In this document: positions 35,254 through 43,408 of the stretch, in pieces | How positions within the stretch are numbered: position 1 is the stretch's first letter | Layout of the letters: each line of letters starts with the position of its first letter | Translations under genes and position numbers: made by a program | Assembly (NCBI GenBank): GCA_013375475.1 | Contig: JABXKD010000018.1 | Coordinates: 306-49,128, forward strand | DNA length: 48,823 nucleotides | Direction: 5' to 3' | From: Promethearchaeota archaeon | Lineage (GTDB): Archaea; Asgardarchaeota; Lokiarchaeia; Sigyniarchaeales; SOKP01 | Notes under the pieces: model-generated | What the model was told of the DNA's origin: nothing | What the model saw: only the letters and a program-made list of their open reading frames with translations | The model's database searches: none

Positions 35254-35889
35254 TTAAACCTCCGTCCATTTAGTTGCTAAATTTACGGCATCAACAGCAC
35301 TTTCTCCGTAAGCATCAGCTCCAACAAAATCAACGATTCTCTCGTCAACAGTACCTCCTCCAATCATAATTTTCACTCCGTCTCTTAAACCTGCAGCTTT
35401 TAGTTTTTCAATTATTTCTTTCATTGAATCATATGCTAGCGTTAGGAAACCACTTAAAGCTAATACTTTAGGGTGAAATTCCTTCAAGCTCTGGATAAAT
35501 TTGTCTGCGGGAACATCTACTCCTAAATCCATTACTTCGAATCCGTTCGCGTCTAGCATAAATTTAACGACATCTTTGCCTATGTCATGAATATCGCCAA
35601 AAACTGTTCCTAATAACACTTTTCCTTTCTTTTCTCCACCTTTCTGTGCTTCCTTTAGTTTTGGACCTAGAGCTTGGAATATTTGTGTTAAAATTTCTCC
35701 CGACATAATTAATTCAGGAAGAAAATAATCTTTATTGGTAAATTTATCGCCTATAATCTTCATAGCCTCCTTGACATCATCCATTATCTTAAGGGGATCT
35801 TCGTTGTTTTGAAGCCGTTCTTTTGTCATTTCATATACATTATTCTCATTTAATTCAACTATTTCGTTTATAAAATCTATAATAATCAC
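35254..35889 (-). CDS. Corrinoid (B12-binding) methyl-carrier protein
   Basis: This 211-residue protein is a typical MtaC/MtbC/MttC-like carrier. A helical cap domain covers residues 1-85, and the cobalamin domain has GDIHDIGKD, in which His101 is the lower cobalt ligand. The SGFLTLAYDSM strand and IMIGGGTVDE loop complete the B12 site. Such proteins shuttle a methyl group between a substrate-specific methyltransferase and a second one. The start is GTG. It is followed six bases on by the UroD-fold methyltransferase, a two-gene operon. No reductive activase (RamA type) or substrate-specific MtaB/MttB lies in the window, so these must be elsewhere. Confidence 0.93.
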   Translation of the reverse strand: MIIIDFINEIVELNENNVYEMTKERLQNNEDPLKIMDDVKEAMKIIGDKFTNKDYFLPELIMSGEILTQIFQALGPKLKEAQKGGEKKGKVLLGTVFGDIHDIGKDVVKFMLDANGFEVMDLGVDVPADKFIQSLKEFHPKVLALSGFLTLAYDSMKEIIEKLKAAGLRDGVKIMIGGGTVDERIVDFVGADAYGESAVDAVNLATKWTEV

Positions 35890-36055
35890 ATCTTAATGTT
35901 TTTGAATTATTATTTATAATTACGATCTTACCTTCTATAAAAAACTATCTTATTCTGATTTTCTCTTATTTAATAATGAGTATTTGATAACTCAAAACTT
36001 AAAAACTTAAAATAATTAGAGAAAACTAATTTAAAAAGAGAAAGTAGTGAAGATA

Positions 36056-36550
36056 ATGAAAGTTTTGTTAGTTTACTTCTCGTTGGGAGGAAGAACTAAA
36101 AAGGTTTCCGAAAAAATTGCAGAAGGGCTTGATATTTCAGATGTAAGCATCGAATTTTTTGAATATACTAAGAAGTCCAGAGAAATGATACCGGAACAAA
36201 ACGACATTATGAAAGGAGACCTCTCAAATTTTAAGTATAATGAGAGTATTATGGATCTTGCTCCTTAAAATCTCATATTTTTTGGATTTCCTACACATGG
36301 AGGACGTCCTGCAACTGTATTCAATGGATATTTACAACACGCCCAAAATCTTGACGGGAAAAAATTTGTTGTCTATAATACATGTAGAATGATACCAGGA
36401 AAAACTCTTGATATAATGCAAGCCGAAATTGAACGGAGGGGAGGTTCTGTAGCAAATAAACGGATTTTCAAGGGTTTAATCAGGATCAAAATGACGAAAG
36501 TAGAAGATTTCATTGAGGAACTCAATCAAGAACTGATGAAGTCAAACTAG
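36056..36550 (+). pseudogene. Flavodoxin-like gene interrupted by in-frame TAA
   Basis: The frame begins MKVLLVYFSLGGRTKKVSEKIAEGL, a flavodoxin FMN-binding loop, and runs to MDLAP. Then comes TAA at 36266-36268, and it continues in the same frame as NLIFFGFPTHGGRPATVFNGYL...YNTCRMIPGK... to a TAG. The downstream part is a normal flavodoxin, so a single base change has probably turned a tyrosine codon (TAT or TAC) into TAA. The start could also be the GTG three codons earlier. The gene is either a recent pseudogene, a sequence error, or read through. Nothing else in the reading frame is broken. It is divergent from the corrinoid operon. Confidence 0.8.
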
Positions 36551-37183
36551 AAATAGACTTTAAATTTGTTTAAATTTCGTGAAACAGAAGTTTCACGATG
36601 TGTATTTATTGTTTTTTTAACAAAATAGTAATTATTTATGCTTCGGTGCACATATTTAGTGTAATTGTAATTTTAGAAATTCGAGTATAGGCAATATAAA
36701 TATGCCTCCATAAACCGAATAATCCTCATTCTTATTAAATTAATTCAAATATAAAATTCAAGAAAATGATACTATAATAATTTAATTTATGTAATCAACT
36801 TTTAAAGAATAATTAAAAGATTTGAATCCAAAAAAGGGATATATTGGAGTAAACATCATAAAAAGGCTTCTTATGTTATCTTACCTTTAATAGATAGGGA
36901 TAGAAAGATTTATAAATAAAGTTAATTTTCTTTGATTTCAATATTAAAGGATTATTCAAATAAAAAAAAACCAAATCTATATAAAATTCAGATTAGATTC
37001 ATACAAATATAGTGCATGATGACAATATACGATATTGTATTCAGAAGAAACTTAGCTAATTTCTACAAGGTTTATGATAGAGTTTTTTTGGAAGAACTAT
37101 GGCTAATTATTATAATTTCAAGTTTATGTAGTTTTTCAATAGCTTTTAATAATAAAAAACAAAACAATAAATAAAAAAAGAAA
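36551..37183. other. Long AT-rich intergenic region with gene remnant
   Basis: No intact gene is seen. After the flavodoxin stop there is a hairpin (listed separately), followed by a T-rich tract. Between 36806 and 36919 is an open frame of 37 codons without a start codon (WSKHHKKASYVILPLIDRD in its middle, TAA end). It reads like a protein C-terminus and may be a remnant of a lost gene. The rest is poly-A/T tracts, and the end near 37160 should hold the promoter and leader of the downstream fusion gene. Confidence 0.4.
36578..36597 (+). terminator. Hairpin after the flavodoxin gene
   Basis: A perfect eight-base stem, CGTGAAAC-AGAA-GTTTCACG, lies 28 bases past the flavodoxin stop. A T tract follows about 14 bases after the stem. 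The distance is long for an intrinsic terminator, so a processing stem is equally possible. Confidence 0.4.
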
Positions 37184-39130
37184 ATGAATACTGAGAATAA
37201 AAAGAGGAGCAGTACCGATATAGGAAAAGGGGGAAACATTAATTCACATTGTCTTGGACCCTTAAATAATCTAGAGGAATATGTTAAGAAAGACTGGTGG
37301 AAAAGGATTTTCAATTCTTATTATTTGAAAACAGATGGGGATGTTGTTGAAGATAAAAAGATTACTTCATATGAGATTGATGTTTTTTCAAAGATTTTGG
37401 AATTAAAACCAGAAAATAAAATTTTAGATCTTTGTTGTGGTCAAGGACGCCATTCAATTGAATTAGCAAAAAGGGGATTTGAAAATATTGAAGGTTTGGA
37501 TCGATCAAGATTCTTAATACAAAAAGCCAGAACTAGTGCGAAAAAAAATGGTGTTATATGCAAATTTCGCGAAGGAGATGCCCGAAAATTGCCACATTCT
37601 CCAGATTCATTTGACGTTATTATGATCTTAGGGAATAGTTTCGGTTATTTTGAAGCAATAAATGATGATTTAAAAGTGTTAAAGGAGGCATTTCGTACTC
37701 TTAAACCATGGGGGAAAATACTCATTGATATTACAGAGGGTGAGTATTTAAGAAATAATTTTCAACAACGTTCCTGGGAATGGATTGATAAAGAATTTTT
37801 CGTATGTCGTGAAAGATCTTTATCTTTAAATAAACAACGACTAATTTCTCGTGAAGTTATTACACACGTTAATAAAGGTGTACTCGTGGATCAATTTTAT
37901 GCTGAAAGACTGTATTCCGAGGATCAAATTACAGGGATATTAGAGAAAGCAGGTTTTAGTGATATAACATTTCATGGTATTATTCAACCTGAATCTCAAC
38001 GAGATCAGGATTTAGGAATGATGGAAAGAAGACTTCAAGTAACCGCTAGAGTAAAAAAAGAATGGACATCTGTTAAAAAAAAAATTAATCCTCTTGAAAA
38101 AAATGTGGTAGTATTATTAGGAGACCCAAATAAGCCTGATCTGCTTAAACCCTCGACAATCTTCGATGAGGATGATCTGTATACCATAGATAAATTAAAA
38201 GCAGCATTAAAAGAGATAAGAGGATATAATTTTACTTACTTAAATGAACATGACACTATAATTCAAGATTTACTTAAAATGAAGGGAAAAATTGATTACA
38301 TTTTCAATCTATGCGATGAAGGTTATTACAATGATCCTCGAAAAGAATTACATCTCCCTGCTCTTTTGGAAATGCTTAAAATTCCTTATTCCGGGTCTGG
38401 TCCACAATGCCTTGCTTTCTGTTATGATAAATCGTTAATAAGAGGTATAGCTACAGAGTTAGAAATCCCTGTATCAGACGCAATATTTATTAAACCGGGA
38501 GATAAAACTATTGACTTAACATTATATTTCCCTGCTATTGTAAAGCCTAATTTCGGGGATTCAAGTTTTGGAATTACTCAAAGGAGTGTGGTTAATAATG
38601 GAGAAGAATTGTTAAATGCAATAACAGAAATTAGAGAAAAATTTGGATATGATAAACCAATTTTAATTGAACAATTCCTCACTGGAAAAGATTTAACATT
38701 AGGTATTATTGGGAATCCTCCTGATGATTATATTATTCTACCGATAATCGAAGAAGATTATTCTAGCTTACCTCAAGGATTACCAAAGATATGTGGATAT
38801 GAGGCTAAGTGGCTTCCAGATTCCCCTTATTGGAATATTAAGTCAATACCTGCCCACCTTCCGGAAAAAGTCACTCAGTTAATCGAATCATGTTCTTTAA
38901 AATTATTTGAAAGATTAGAATGCAAAGATTATGTAAGATTTGACTGGAGACTTGATAAGGAGGGAAATCCTAAATTATTAGAAGTTAATCCAAATCCGGG
39001 TTGGTGTTGGGATGGACACTTAGCTAAAATGTCCAAAATATCTGGCTATTCATATAAAGAAATGTTACTACAAATTATTCAAACTGTCGAGCATCGATTA
39101 AAAGTTTATAAAGATAAAGAAGAATTTTAG
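37184..39130 (+). CDS. Methyltransferase/ATP-grasp ligase fusion protein
   Basis: This 648-residue fusion has two enzyme domains. Residues about 30-285 are a class I S-adenosylmethionine methyltransferase (ENKILDLCCGQGRHSIELAKRG, then GDARKLPHSPDSFDVIMIL). Residues about 310-640 are a D-Ala-D-Ala-ligase-like ATP-grasp domain: HLPALLEMLKIPYSGSGPQCLAFCYDK, PAIVKPNFGDSSFGI for ATP, ILIEQFLTGKDLTL, and YVRFDWRLD...LLEVNPNPG for magnesium. ATP-grasp enzymes join carboxylates to amines or thiols via acyl phosphate. The fusion implies that a substrate is both ligated and methylated in one pathway. No peptide precursor or further pathway gene adjoins. A long AT-rich leader precedes it. The order of steps is not known. 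Confidence 0.88.
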   Translation: MNTENKKRSSTDIGKGGNINSHCLGPLNNLEEYVKKDWWKRIFNSYYLKTDGDVVEDKKITSYEIDVFSKILELKPENKILDLCCGQGRHSIELAKRGFENIEGLDRSRFLIQKARTSAKKNGVICKFREGDARKLPHSPDSFDVIMILGNSFGYFEAINDDLKVLKEAFRTLKPWGKILIDITEGEYLRNNFQQRSWEWIDKEFFVCRERSLSLNKQRLISREVITHVNKGVLVDQFYAERLYSEDQITGILEKAGFSDITFHGIIQPESQRDQDLGMMERRLQVTARVKKEWTSVKKKINPLEKNVVVLLGDPNKPDLLKPSTIFDEDDLYTIDKLKAALKEIRGYNFTYLNEHDTIIQDLLKMKGKIDYIFNLCDEGYYNDPRKELHLPALLEMLKIPYSGSGPQCLAFCYDKSLIRGIATELEIPVSDAIFIKPGDKTIDLTLYFPAIVKPNFGDSSFGITQRSVVNNGEELLNAITEIREKFGYDKPILIEQFLTGKDLTLGIIGNPPDDYIILPIIEEDYSSLPQGLPKICGYEAKWLPDSPYWNIKSIPAHLPEKVTQLIESCSLKLFERLECKDYVRFDWRLDKEGNPKLLEVNPNPGWCWDGHLAKMSKISGYSYKEMLLQIIQTVEHRLKVYKDKEEF

Positions 39131-39327
39131 AATGATGAATTAAAATTTCTATCCTATTTTAAAAATTTTTTTTAATTAATTTATTAAATCTTAAAATAGT
39201 GATATAGACCGCTTTTTGATAAATATCATTTAGAGTAGAAACACATTAGGAACTGTTATATATTTCAAGTTCATTCTTATTGATTAATTATTAAATTGAA
39301 AATAAAATTATGTAGAGATGAGATAGA

Positions 39328-40119
39328 TTGGATTATGAAGATATAAAATTTGAAAAGAAAAATGGTATTGCTCGTATAACCATCAATCGACCTCAACGTT
39401 ACAATGCTTGTACCCAACAAACAGTGCATGAACTGATTGATGCATTTAATCGGTGTATGGATGATGAAATAGGTGTTGTTGTATTTACTGGCGTTGGAGA
39501 AAAAGCTTTTTGTACTGGTGGTGATCAAACCACTCGTGAGAAGGGAGGTTACAAAGGGGAATATCTACTACCCTTAGAAGTTGGCTGGCAGCACGTCACT
39601 CGTTTGATTCGCACTCTACCTAAACCTGTTATATCCCGAGTAAATGGATATGCAATAGGGGGGGGTCATGTATGGCATGTTGCATCTGATCTCAGTATTG
39701 CAGCAGAGCACGCTCAACTTGGACAAGCTGGCCCACGCGTTGGTTCTTTTGATCCGGGATATGGGACAAGTGATTTAATGCGTGCCGTTGGAATGAAACG
39801 AGCGAAAGAAATTTGGTTTCTTTGTCGCAGATATACAGCTCAACAAGCGTTGGATATGGGTTTGGTAAATGCTGTTGTACCATATGAAAAATTGGATGAA
39901 GAAGTTGAGATTTGGTGTCGAGAAATACTAGAAAAAAGTCCAACAGCACTGAAGATGTTGAAGTTTGCGTTCCTAGCAGAAACAGATGGAACTCATGGTA
40001 TCACACAATTAGGTGTGGGAGGTTTATCTCTCTATTATGGTACTGAAGAGGCGCTGGAAGGAAAAAATGCGTTTGTACAAAAGCGTAAACCAGATTTCAT
40101 GAAATTCCGGAGGAAGTGA
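39328..40119 (+). CDS. MenB/BadI-like crotonase
   Basis: This 263-residue enzyme is of the 1,4-dihydroxy-2-naphthoyl-CoA synthase (MenB) or 2-ketocyclohexanecarboxyl-CoA hydrolase (BadI) branch. Key pieces are INRPQRYNACTQQTVHEL, FCTGGDQTTREKGGY, NGYAIGGGHVWH, GQAGPRVGSFDPGYG (catalytic Asp) and the tail NAFVQKRKPDFMKFRRK. MenB closes the naphthoate ring; BadI opens an alicyclic ring during anaerobic benzoate breakdown. No other menaquinone genes occur here, and the next gene is a 3-hydroxyacyl-CoA dehydrogenase, so ring cleavage in acid degradation is the better guess. The start is TTG. It is cotranscribed with the following gene, eight bases away. Confidence 0.88.
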   Translation: MDYEDIKFEKKNGIARITINRPQRYNACTQQTVHELIDAFNRCMDDEIGVVVFTGVGEKAFCTGGDQTTREKGGYKGEYLLPLEVGWQHVTRLIRTLPKPVISRVNGYAIGGGHVWHVASDLSIAAEHAQLGQAGPRVGSFDPGYGTSDLMRAVGMKRAKEIWFLCRRYTAQQALDMGLVNAVVPYEKLDEEVEIWCREILEKSPTALKMLKFAFLAETDGTHGITQLGVGGLSLYYGTEEALEGKNAFVQKRKPDFMKFRRK

Positions 40120-40126
40120 GGGAGAT

Positions 40127-40978
40127 TTGGAAATTAAAAATATATGTGTAATAGGTGCCGGAGTCATGGGCTCAGGAATAGCACAATTAGCAGCAACACA
40201 CGGATATCATGTAAATTTAGTTGATGTGAATGAAGAAATATTAGAAAAAGCGAAAGTTACTATGGATAAGAACTTAAATAGATTCTTTGTAGCAAAAGAT
40301 AAAATCACAAATGAAGATGCTCAGAATATTCTTAGTAGAATACAACTGTTTACTAACAGAGATAAAGCGATAAAGGATGCTCACATTGTAATCGAGGCTG
40401 TATACGAAGATATGGCTTTGAAGCAACAACTGTTATCTGATTTAGATAAGAAATGTCATAAAGAAGTTATACTAGCTACTAATACATCTTCTTTAAGTGT
40501 TACAGACATGGCATTGAACTCAAAAAATCAAGAAAGAATTGTCGGTATTCACTTCTTTAACCCCGCTCCAGTTATGAAATTAATTGAGTTAATCAAAGGA
40601 AAAAACACTTCAAAAGAAATACTAGAACGAGCTAAAAAGTTTTCTGAAAGTCTTAATAAAACTATTGTCACTGTGAACGATTCACCTGGATTTATAACAA
40701 CTAGACTTATTTATGTTTTATGTAACGAAGCGATAAACATGAAGCAAGAAGGCATCGCGAGCACAGAAGACATAGATACTGCGGTTAAATTAGCTTTTAA
40801 CTTTCCAATGGGGCCATTAGAACTATCTGATTTAGTGGGTAACGATATTTATCTTCACATAGGGGAATATCTATCTGAGAAATTAGGGCAATATTATCAG
40901 CCGAGTTCTTTATTAGTTGAAATGGTAAAAGATAATCAGATTGGTCGAAAAACAAAAAAGGGATTCTATAATTACTAA
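40127..40978 (+). CDS. 3-hydroxyacyl-CoA dehydrogenase
   Basis: This 283-residue NAD-dependent enzyme is of the 3-hydroxybutyryl-CoA dehydrogenase type. The Rossmann motif GAGVMGSGIAQLAA is near residue 9. IEAVYEDMALKQQLL and NTSSLSVTDMAL follow, then GIHFFNPAPVMKLIELI with the catalytic His, and NDSPGFITTRLI leads into the C-terminal dimer domain ending RKTKKGFYNY. It oxidises 3-hydroxyacyl-CoA to 3-ketoacyl-CoA in beta-oxidation or the reverse in butyrate-type pathways. The start is TTG, a few bases after the MenB/BadI-like gene, so the two form an operon. Confidence 0.94.
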   Translation: MEIKNICVIGAGVMGSGIAQLAATHGYHVNLVDVNEEILEKAKVTMDKNLNRFFVAKDKITNEDAQNILSRIQLFTNRDKAIKDAHIVIEAVYEDMALKQQLLSDLDKKCHKEVILATNTSSLSVTDMALNSKNQERIVGIHFFNPAPVMKLIELIKGKNTSKEILERAKKFSESLNKTIVTVNDSPGFITTRLIYVLCNEAINMKQEGIASTEDIDTAVKLAFNFPMGPLELSDLVGNDIYLHIGEYLSEKLGQYYQPSSLLVEMVKDNQIGRKTKKGFYNY

Positions 40979-41011
40979 TATTTTTAAAAATAGAATAAAA
41001 AAAATTTAGAT

Positions 41012-41257
41012 TTAGAAGGTTCCATAATTCCTGTAGTGAACGTTTCTCTTCGTGGCATCCGGGGAAACTAACTCTTCCAGATATTTTGCATTATACTTAC
41101 CTTTCTTCAGTAATTTTAATAATGCTTTTTTCACTGGTTTCTGTCCTTCCTGTGGTTTCGCTTCTTCAAGCAATTCTTGTCTAACAGGAACTTCCTCTAA
41201 AACTACTACTTCAAATTTTAATTCTGGTTCCTCTTTTCTTACAAGCACTTGCTCCAT
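41012..41257 (-). CDS. Small protein of unknown function
   Basis: This 81-residue protein is not recognised. The N-terminal half is acidic with many Glu and Val (KFEVVVLEEVPVRQELLEE). The C-terminal half is basic and ends with SPDATKRNVHYRNYGTF. No cysteine or membrane segment. A very strong Shine-Dalgarno, AGGAGGTGA (41265-41273), sits seven bases before its ATG, which strongly supports expression and this start. It follows the neighbouring 75-residue gene on the same strand, both with similarly strong ribosome sites, so they are probably cotranscribed. Confidence 0.65.
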   Translation of the reverse strand: MEQVLVRKEEPELKFEVVVLEEVPVRQELLEEAKPQEGQKPVKKALLKLLKKGKYNAKYLEELVSPDATKRNVHYRNYGTF

Positions 41258-41285
41258 ATTATTTTCACCTCCTAATTTATAATTT

Positions 41286-41513
41286 TTATAAGTTTTTCAA
41301 ACTAAACCGGAATTTTTCAGGATTTAAATTATAATATCCTGCTGATTGTTTCCATTTTTTAATCAATCTTCTTTTATCTATCTCTCTCGACTCCGGTATT
41401 TTGAAAGGGGTCTTAATGGGTGCCGGTTCAGACTCCTCTTTAATACTTTCCTTTAAAGCTTGAGATAAAGTTTGTTCCAACTCAAAAATTATTATTTTTT
41501 TACTTTCTGTCAA
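41286..41513 (-). CDS. Small basic protein of unknown function, TTG start
   Basis: From the TTG chosen here the protein has 75 residues: a helical, partly acidic N-terminus (KKIIIFELEQTLSQALKESIKEE), a Pro-rich linker (PAPIKTPFKIPES) and a basic C-terminus (RLIKKWKQSAGYYNLNPEKF). GGAGGTG lies seven bases before the TTG (41521-41527), the same spacing as in the next gene. An ATG at 41624 would add 37 residues but has no ribosome site, and the added stretch would span the GGAGGTG motif. I therefore prefer TTG. Function unknown; pairs with the downstream small gene. Confidence 0.6.
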   Translation of the reverse strand: MTESKKIIIFELEQTLSQALKESIKEESEPAPIKTPFKIPESREIDKRRLIKKWKQSAGYYNLNPEKFRFSLKNL

Positions 41514-41702
41514 ATTTCGCCACCTCCCCCCGATTTTTTTTCGGGTTTTAGCTAAATAATATTGGGTTTTTGTTACATATTTAGTTTTCATTTGCGAACT
41601 TTGAATAGACTTTTGAATATTCAATAGACACTAACTTATAGACAGTAAGTTTGAATTATCTAAGAGGAAATAAAGGTTTTTTTTTAGTTTAAAATTTTAT
41701 TT

Positions 41703-41882
41703 ATGGTTATGCCAACAAAAGAAGTAATATGTGAAAATTGTGGAGAAAATCCTAACGATCGACTCTATGATTGTTATGAATGTAGGAATCAAATATGTGA
41801 TAATTGTGCAAACATTTGTAAGCAATGTGACGAAAGTTTCTGTGATGGATGTTATCACGATCATAAAAAAGCTTGTAAATAA
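41703..41882 (+). CDS. Small cross-brace zinc-finger protein
   Basis: This 59-residue gene is short but clear. It carries five CxxC-type pairs (CENC, CYEC, CDNC, CKQC, CDGC) plus a terminal HDH and Cys: about ten cysteines with two histidines in 59 residues, the spacing of RING/B-box or ZZ-like cross-brace fingers. It should bind two or three zinc ions. The stop codon TAA is directly followed by the ATG of the DUF123 gene with no gap, so translation is probably coupled. A regulatory or nucleic-acid role with that partner is inferred from position only. A second ATG follows two codons on. Confidence 0.75.
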   Translation: MVMPTKEVICENCGENPNDRLYDCYECRNQICDNCANICKQCDESFCDGCYHDHKKACK

Positions 41883-42287
41883 ATGAAAGGAAGTTATATC
41901 GTAGTTATATATCTACCGGAAAATGCTTGTATACAAATAGGGGCATTGGGGGAAATTAGTTTTGATAAAGGGCATTACTTATACATAGGTTCTGCAATGG
42001 CAAAAATTGGTCCTAATACTTTAGAAAATAGAATTAGAAGACATGTTTCTGAACACAATAACAAAAAACTCTTTTGGCACATTGACTATTTATTAGCTAG
42101 TAAAATCTCCTTAGTAACCATGATATATTTAATACCCACTATATTCCGGCTGGAATGTATTATTTCTAAAGAAATTTCAGAAGTATCAGATAATCACATT
42201 AAAGATTTTGGTTCGAGTGATTGCTTTTGCCCAAGTCATCTTTATTATTTCAAAGATTTCCAGGGAATAGAAGATTTTTCTAATTAA
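41883..42287 (+). CDS. DUF123 GIY-YIG-like nuclease-fold protein
   Basis: This 134-residue protein fits DUF123, an archaeal GIY-YIG-like group often fused to or beside endonuclease III. It begins MKGSYIVVIYLPENACIQIGALGEISFDKGHYLYIGSA. The catalytic-like RIRRHVSEHNNKKLFWHIDYLL follows, and CFCPSHLYYF ends the domain. The GIY-YIG pair is present in altered form (GSYIV...HYLYIG). It could cut or bind DNA or RNA. It directly follows the zinc-finger gene, and its end overlaps the convergent gene by eight bases. Substrate unknown. Confidence 0.85.
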   Translation: MKGSYIVVIYLPENACIQIGALGEISFDKGHYLYIGSAMAKIGPNTLENRIRRHVSEHNNKKLFWHIDYLLASKISLVTMIYLIPTIFRLECIISKEISEVSDNHIKDFGSSDCFCPSHLYYFKDFQGIEDFSN

Positions 42288-42696
42288 CTTTATTTCTATC
42301 AATTACTTTTAGTTCCATTATAATCCTTCCCCAACCTCCGCATTCTAATCCAATATCAGTACAGCCAACTCTTTTAAAACGCATTTCGTTTGGATCCACT
42401 CCAGCATACATCAATTCGATTGCAGAGTTAATCAATGTATCTAGAACCGATAAAGCGTACATACATATTCTTTTGGGGCTTAACTTCGTAAGTAAGTTCC
42501 CCGAACCATCAAAATAAATCTTATCTCCTATTTTATGTTGACTACTACATCCTTTCGATTCGATTACTTCAATGACTATGGTTTTTTTTAACAATGGTAA
42601 CGATTTGGTAAGTATTTCGATATTCTTGGGGTTATCAAGAAATATTTTTAATTCTTCGTCGTTATACTCTAACCGCTCTTTAATATTTTTTTTCAT
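42280..42696 (-). CDS. TIGR04076-like conserved protein
   Basis: This 138-residue protein matches the TIGR04076-type pattern. The key parts are VIESKGCSSQHKIGDKIYFDGSGNLL, then PKRICMYALSVLDTLINSAIELMYAGVDPNEM, and the cysteine end RVGCTDIGLECGGWGRIIMELKV. The conserved cysteines (GCSS, KRIC, GC, EC) suggest a metal or cluster site. The family is common in anaerobes, function unknown. It starts at ATG. Its 3' end overlaps the DUF123 gene by eight bases, tail to tail. Confidence 0.8.
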   Translation of the reverse strand: MKKNIKERLEYNDEELKIFLDNPKNIEILTKSLPLLKKTIVIEVIESKGCSSQHKIGDKIYFDGSGNLLTKLSPKRICMYALSVLDTLINSAIELMYAGVDPNEMRFKRVGCTDIGLECGGWGRIIMELKVIDRNKVN

Positions 42697-42753
42697 TTCT
42701 TCGCTTAATTTCGTAGAATTTCATCTCCATTTTTAATATGAGCTTAGAAGCTT

Positions 42754-43272
42754 TTATATAATAAAAATAGATGCTTCGAGAAATATTAAACTTATGGATA
42801 AAACACAGATTAAAAAAATTTCAATAAATACTCCAGATCGTTTATATATTCTTCTGGGAAGCCAGAAAAATAGCTTATCTCTTACCCAATCAACGATACG
42901 ATGGAAGTAATATTTATCACCCCATTTAGATTCCGGATTTTTTTTTCTTATTTTCTTTTGAATAGGTCTTAAAGTGAACCAATCCCAAAGATCCATGATA
43001 TTGGCAAATAACATGCTTAACCAATAAGGAATAAAGAAAATTACTATTGAGAATAAAGATACTCCGTATATGAAGTAATGCCAAATGAGCCAAAATTTAT
43101 CCTCTTTTTGAGGATCAGGTGTATGGTAGGTTATGACAGCAAAATCATCAACAATTATATGTGATATAAATGCAAAAATAATTGTAAATATAAGATTCCA
43201 AGGGTATATCAAGAAATTAAAGCATAGGATTTGAATAACTACTGCAACGAGGTTATGGGTTATCGTTTCCAA
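42754..43272 (-). CDS. Membrane protein, YdjM-like metal-dependent hydrolase fold
   Basis: This 172-residue protein has about four hydrophobic stretches and histidine/aspartate pairs (THNLVAVVIQ at the start, SHIIVDDFAVITYH in the second helix region) like the YdjM/LexA-regulated membrane-bound hydrolase family. The central loop is basic and aromatic (KKIRKKNPESKWGDKYYFHRIVDWVRDK). The family link is plausible but not firm. It starts at TTG with GGAGAGGA upstream, which favours that codon. Nothing adjacent suggests a substrate. Confidence 0.65.
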   Translation of the reverse strand: METITHNLVAVVIQILCFNFLIYPWNLIFTIIFAFISHIIVDDFAVITYHTPDPQKEDKFWLIWHYFIYGVSLFSIVIFFIPYWLSMLFANIMDLWDWFTLRPIQKKIRKKNPESKWGDKYYFHRIVDWVRDKLFFWLPRRIYKRSGVFIEIFLICVLSISLIFLEASIFII

Positions 43273-43408
43273 TTAATTCCTCTCCTTTTCGCGGACTATA
43301 ATATAATTAGTATGTAATTGAATTATCTCAAATTCTTAAGATTTTTTAACTTTGTAATTGATTTTATCATACTAAAATTCAAACTTAAAATTTTGTAAGT
43401 GATAAAAA

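Noticed and set aside
36266..36268. Stop codon in the flavodoxin read as selenocysteine or pyrrolysine
   Set aside because: The codon is TAA; selenocysteine uses TGA and pyrrolysine TAG. Tyr is expected here, so a point mutation is simpler.
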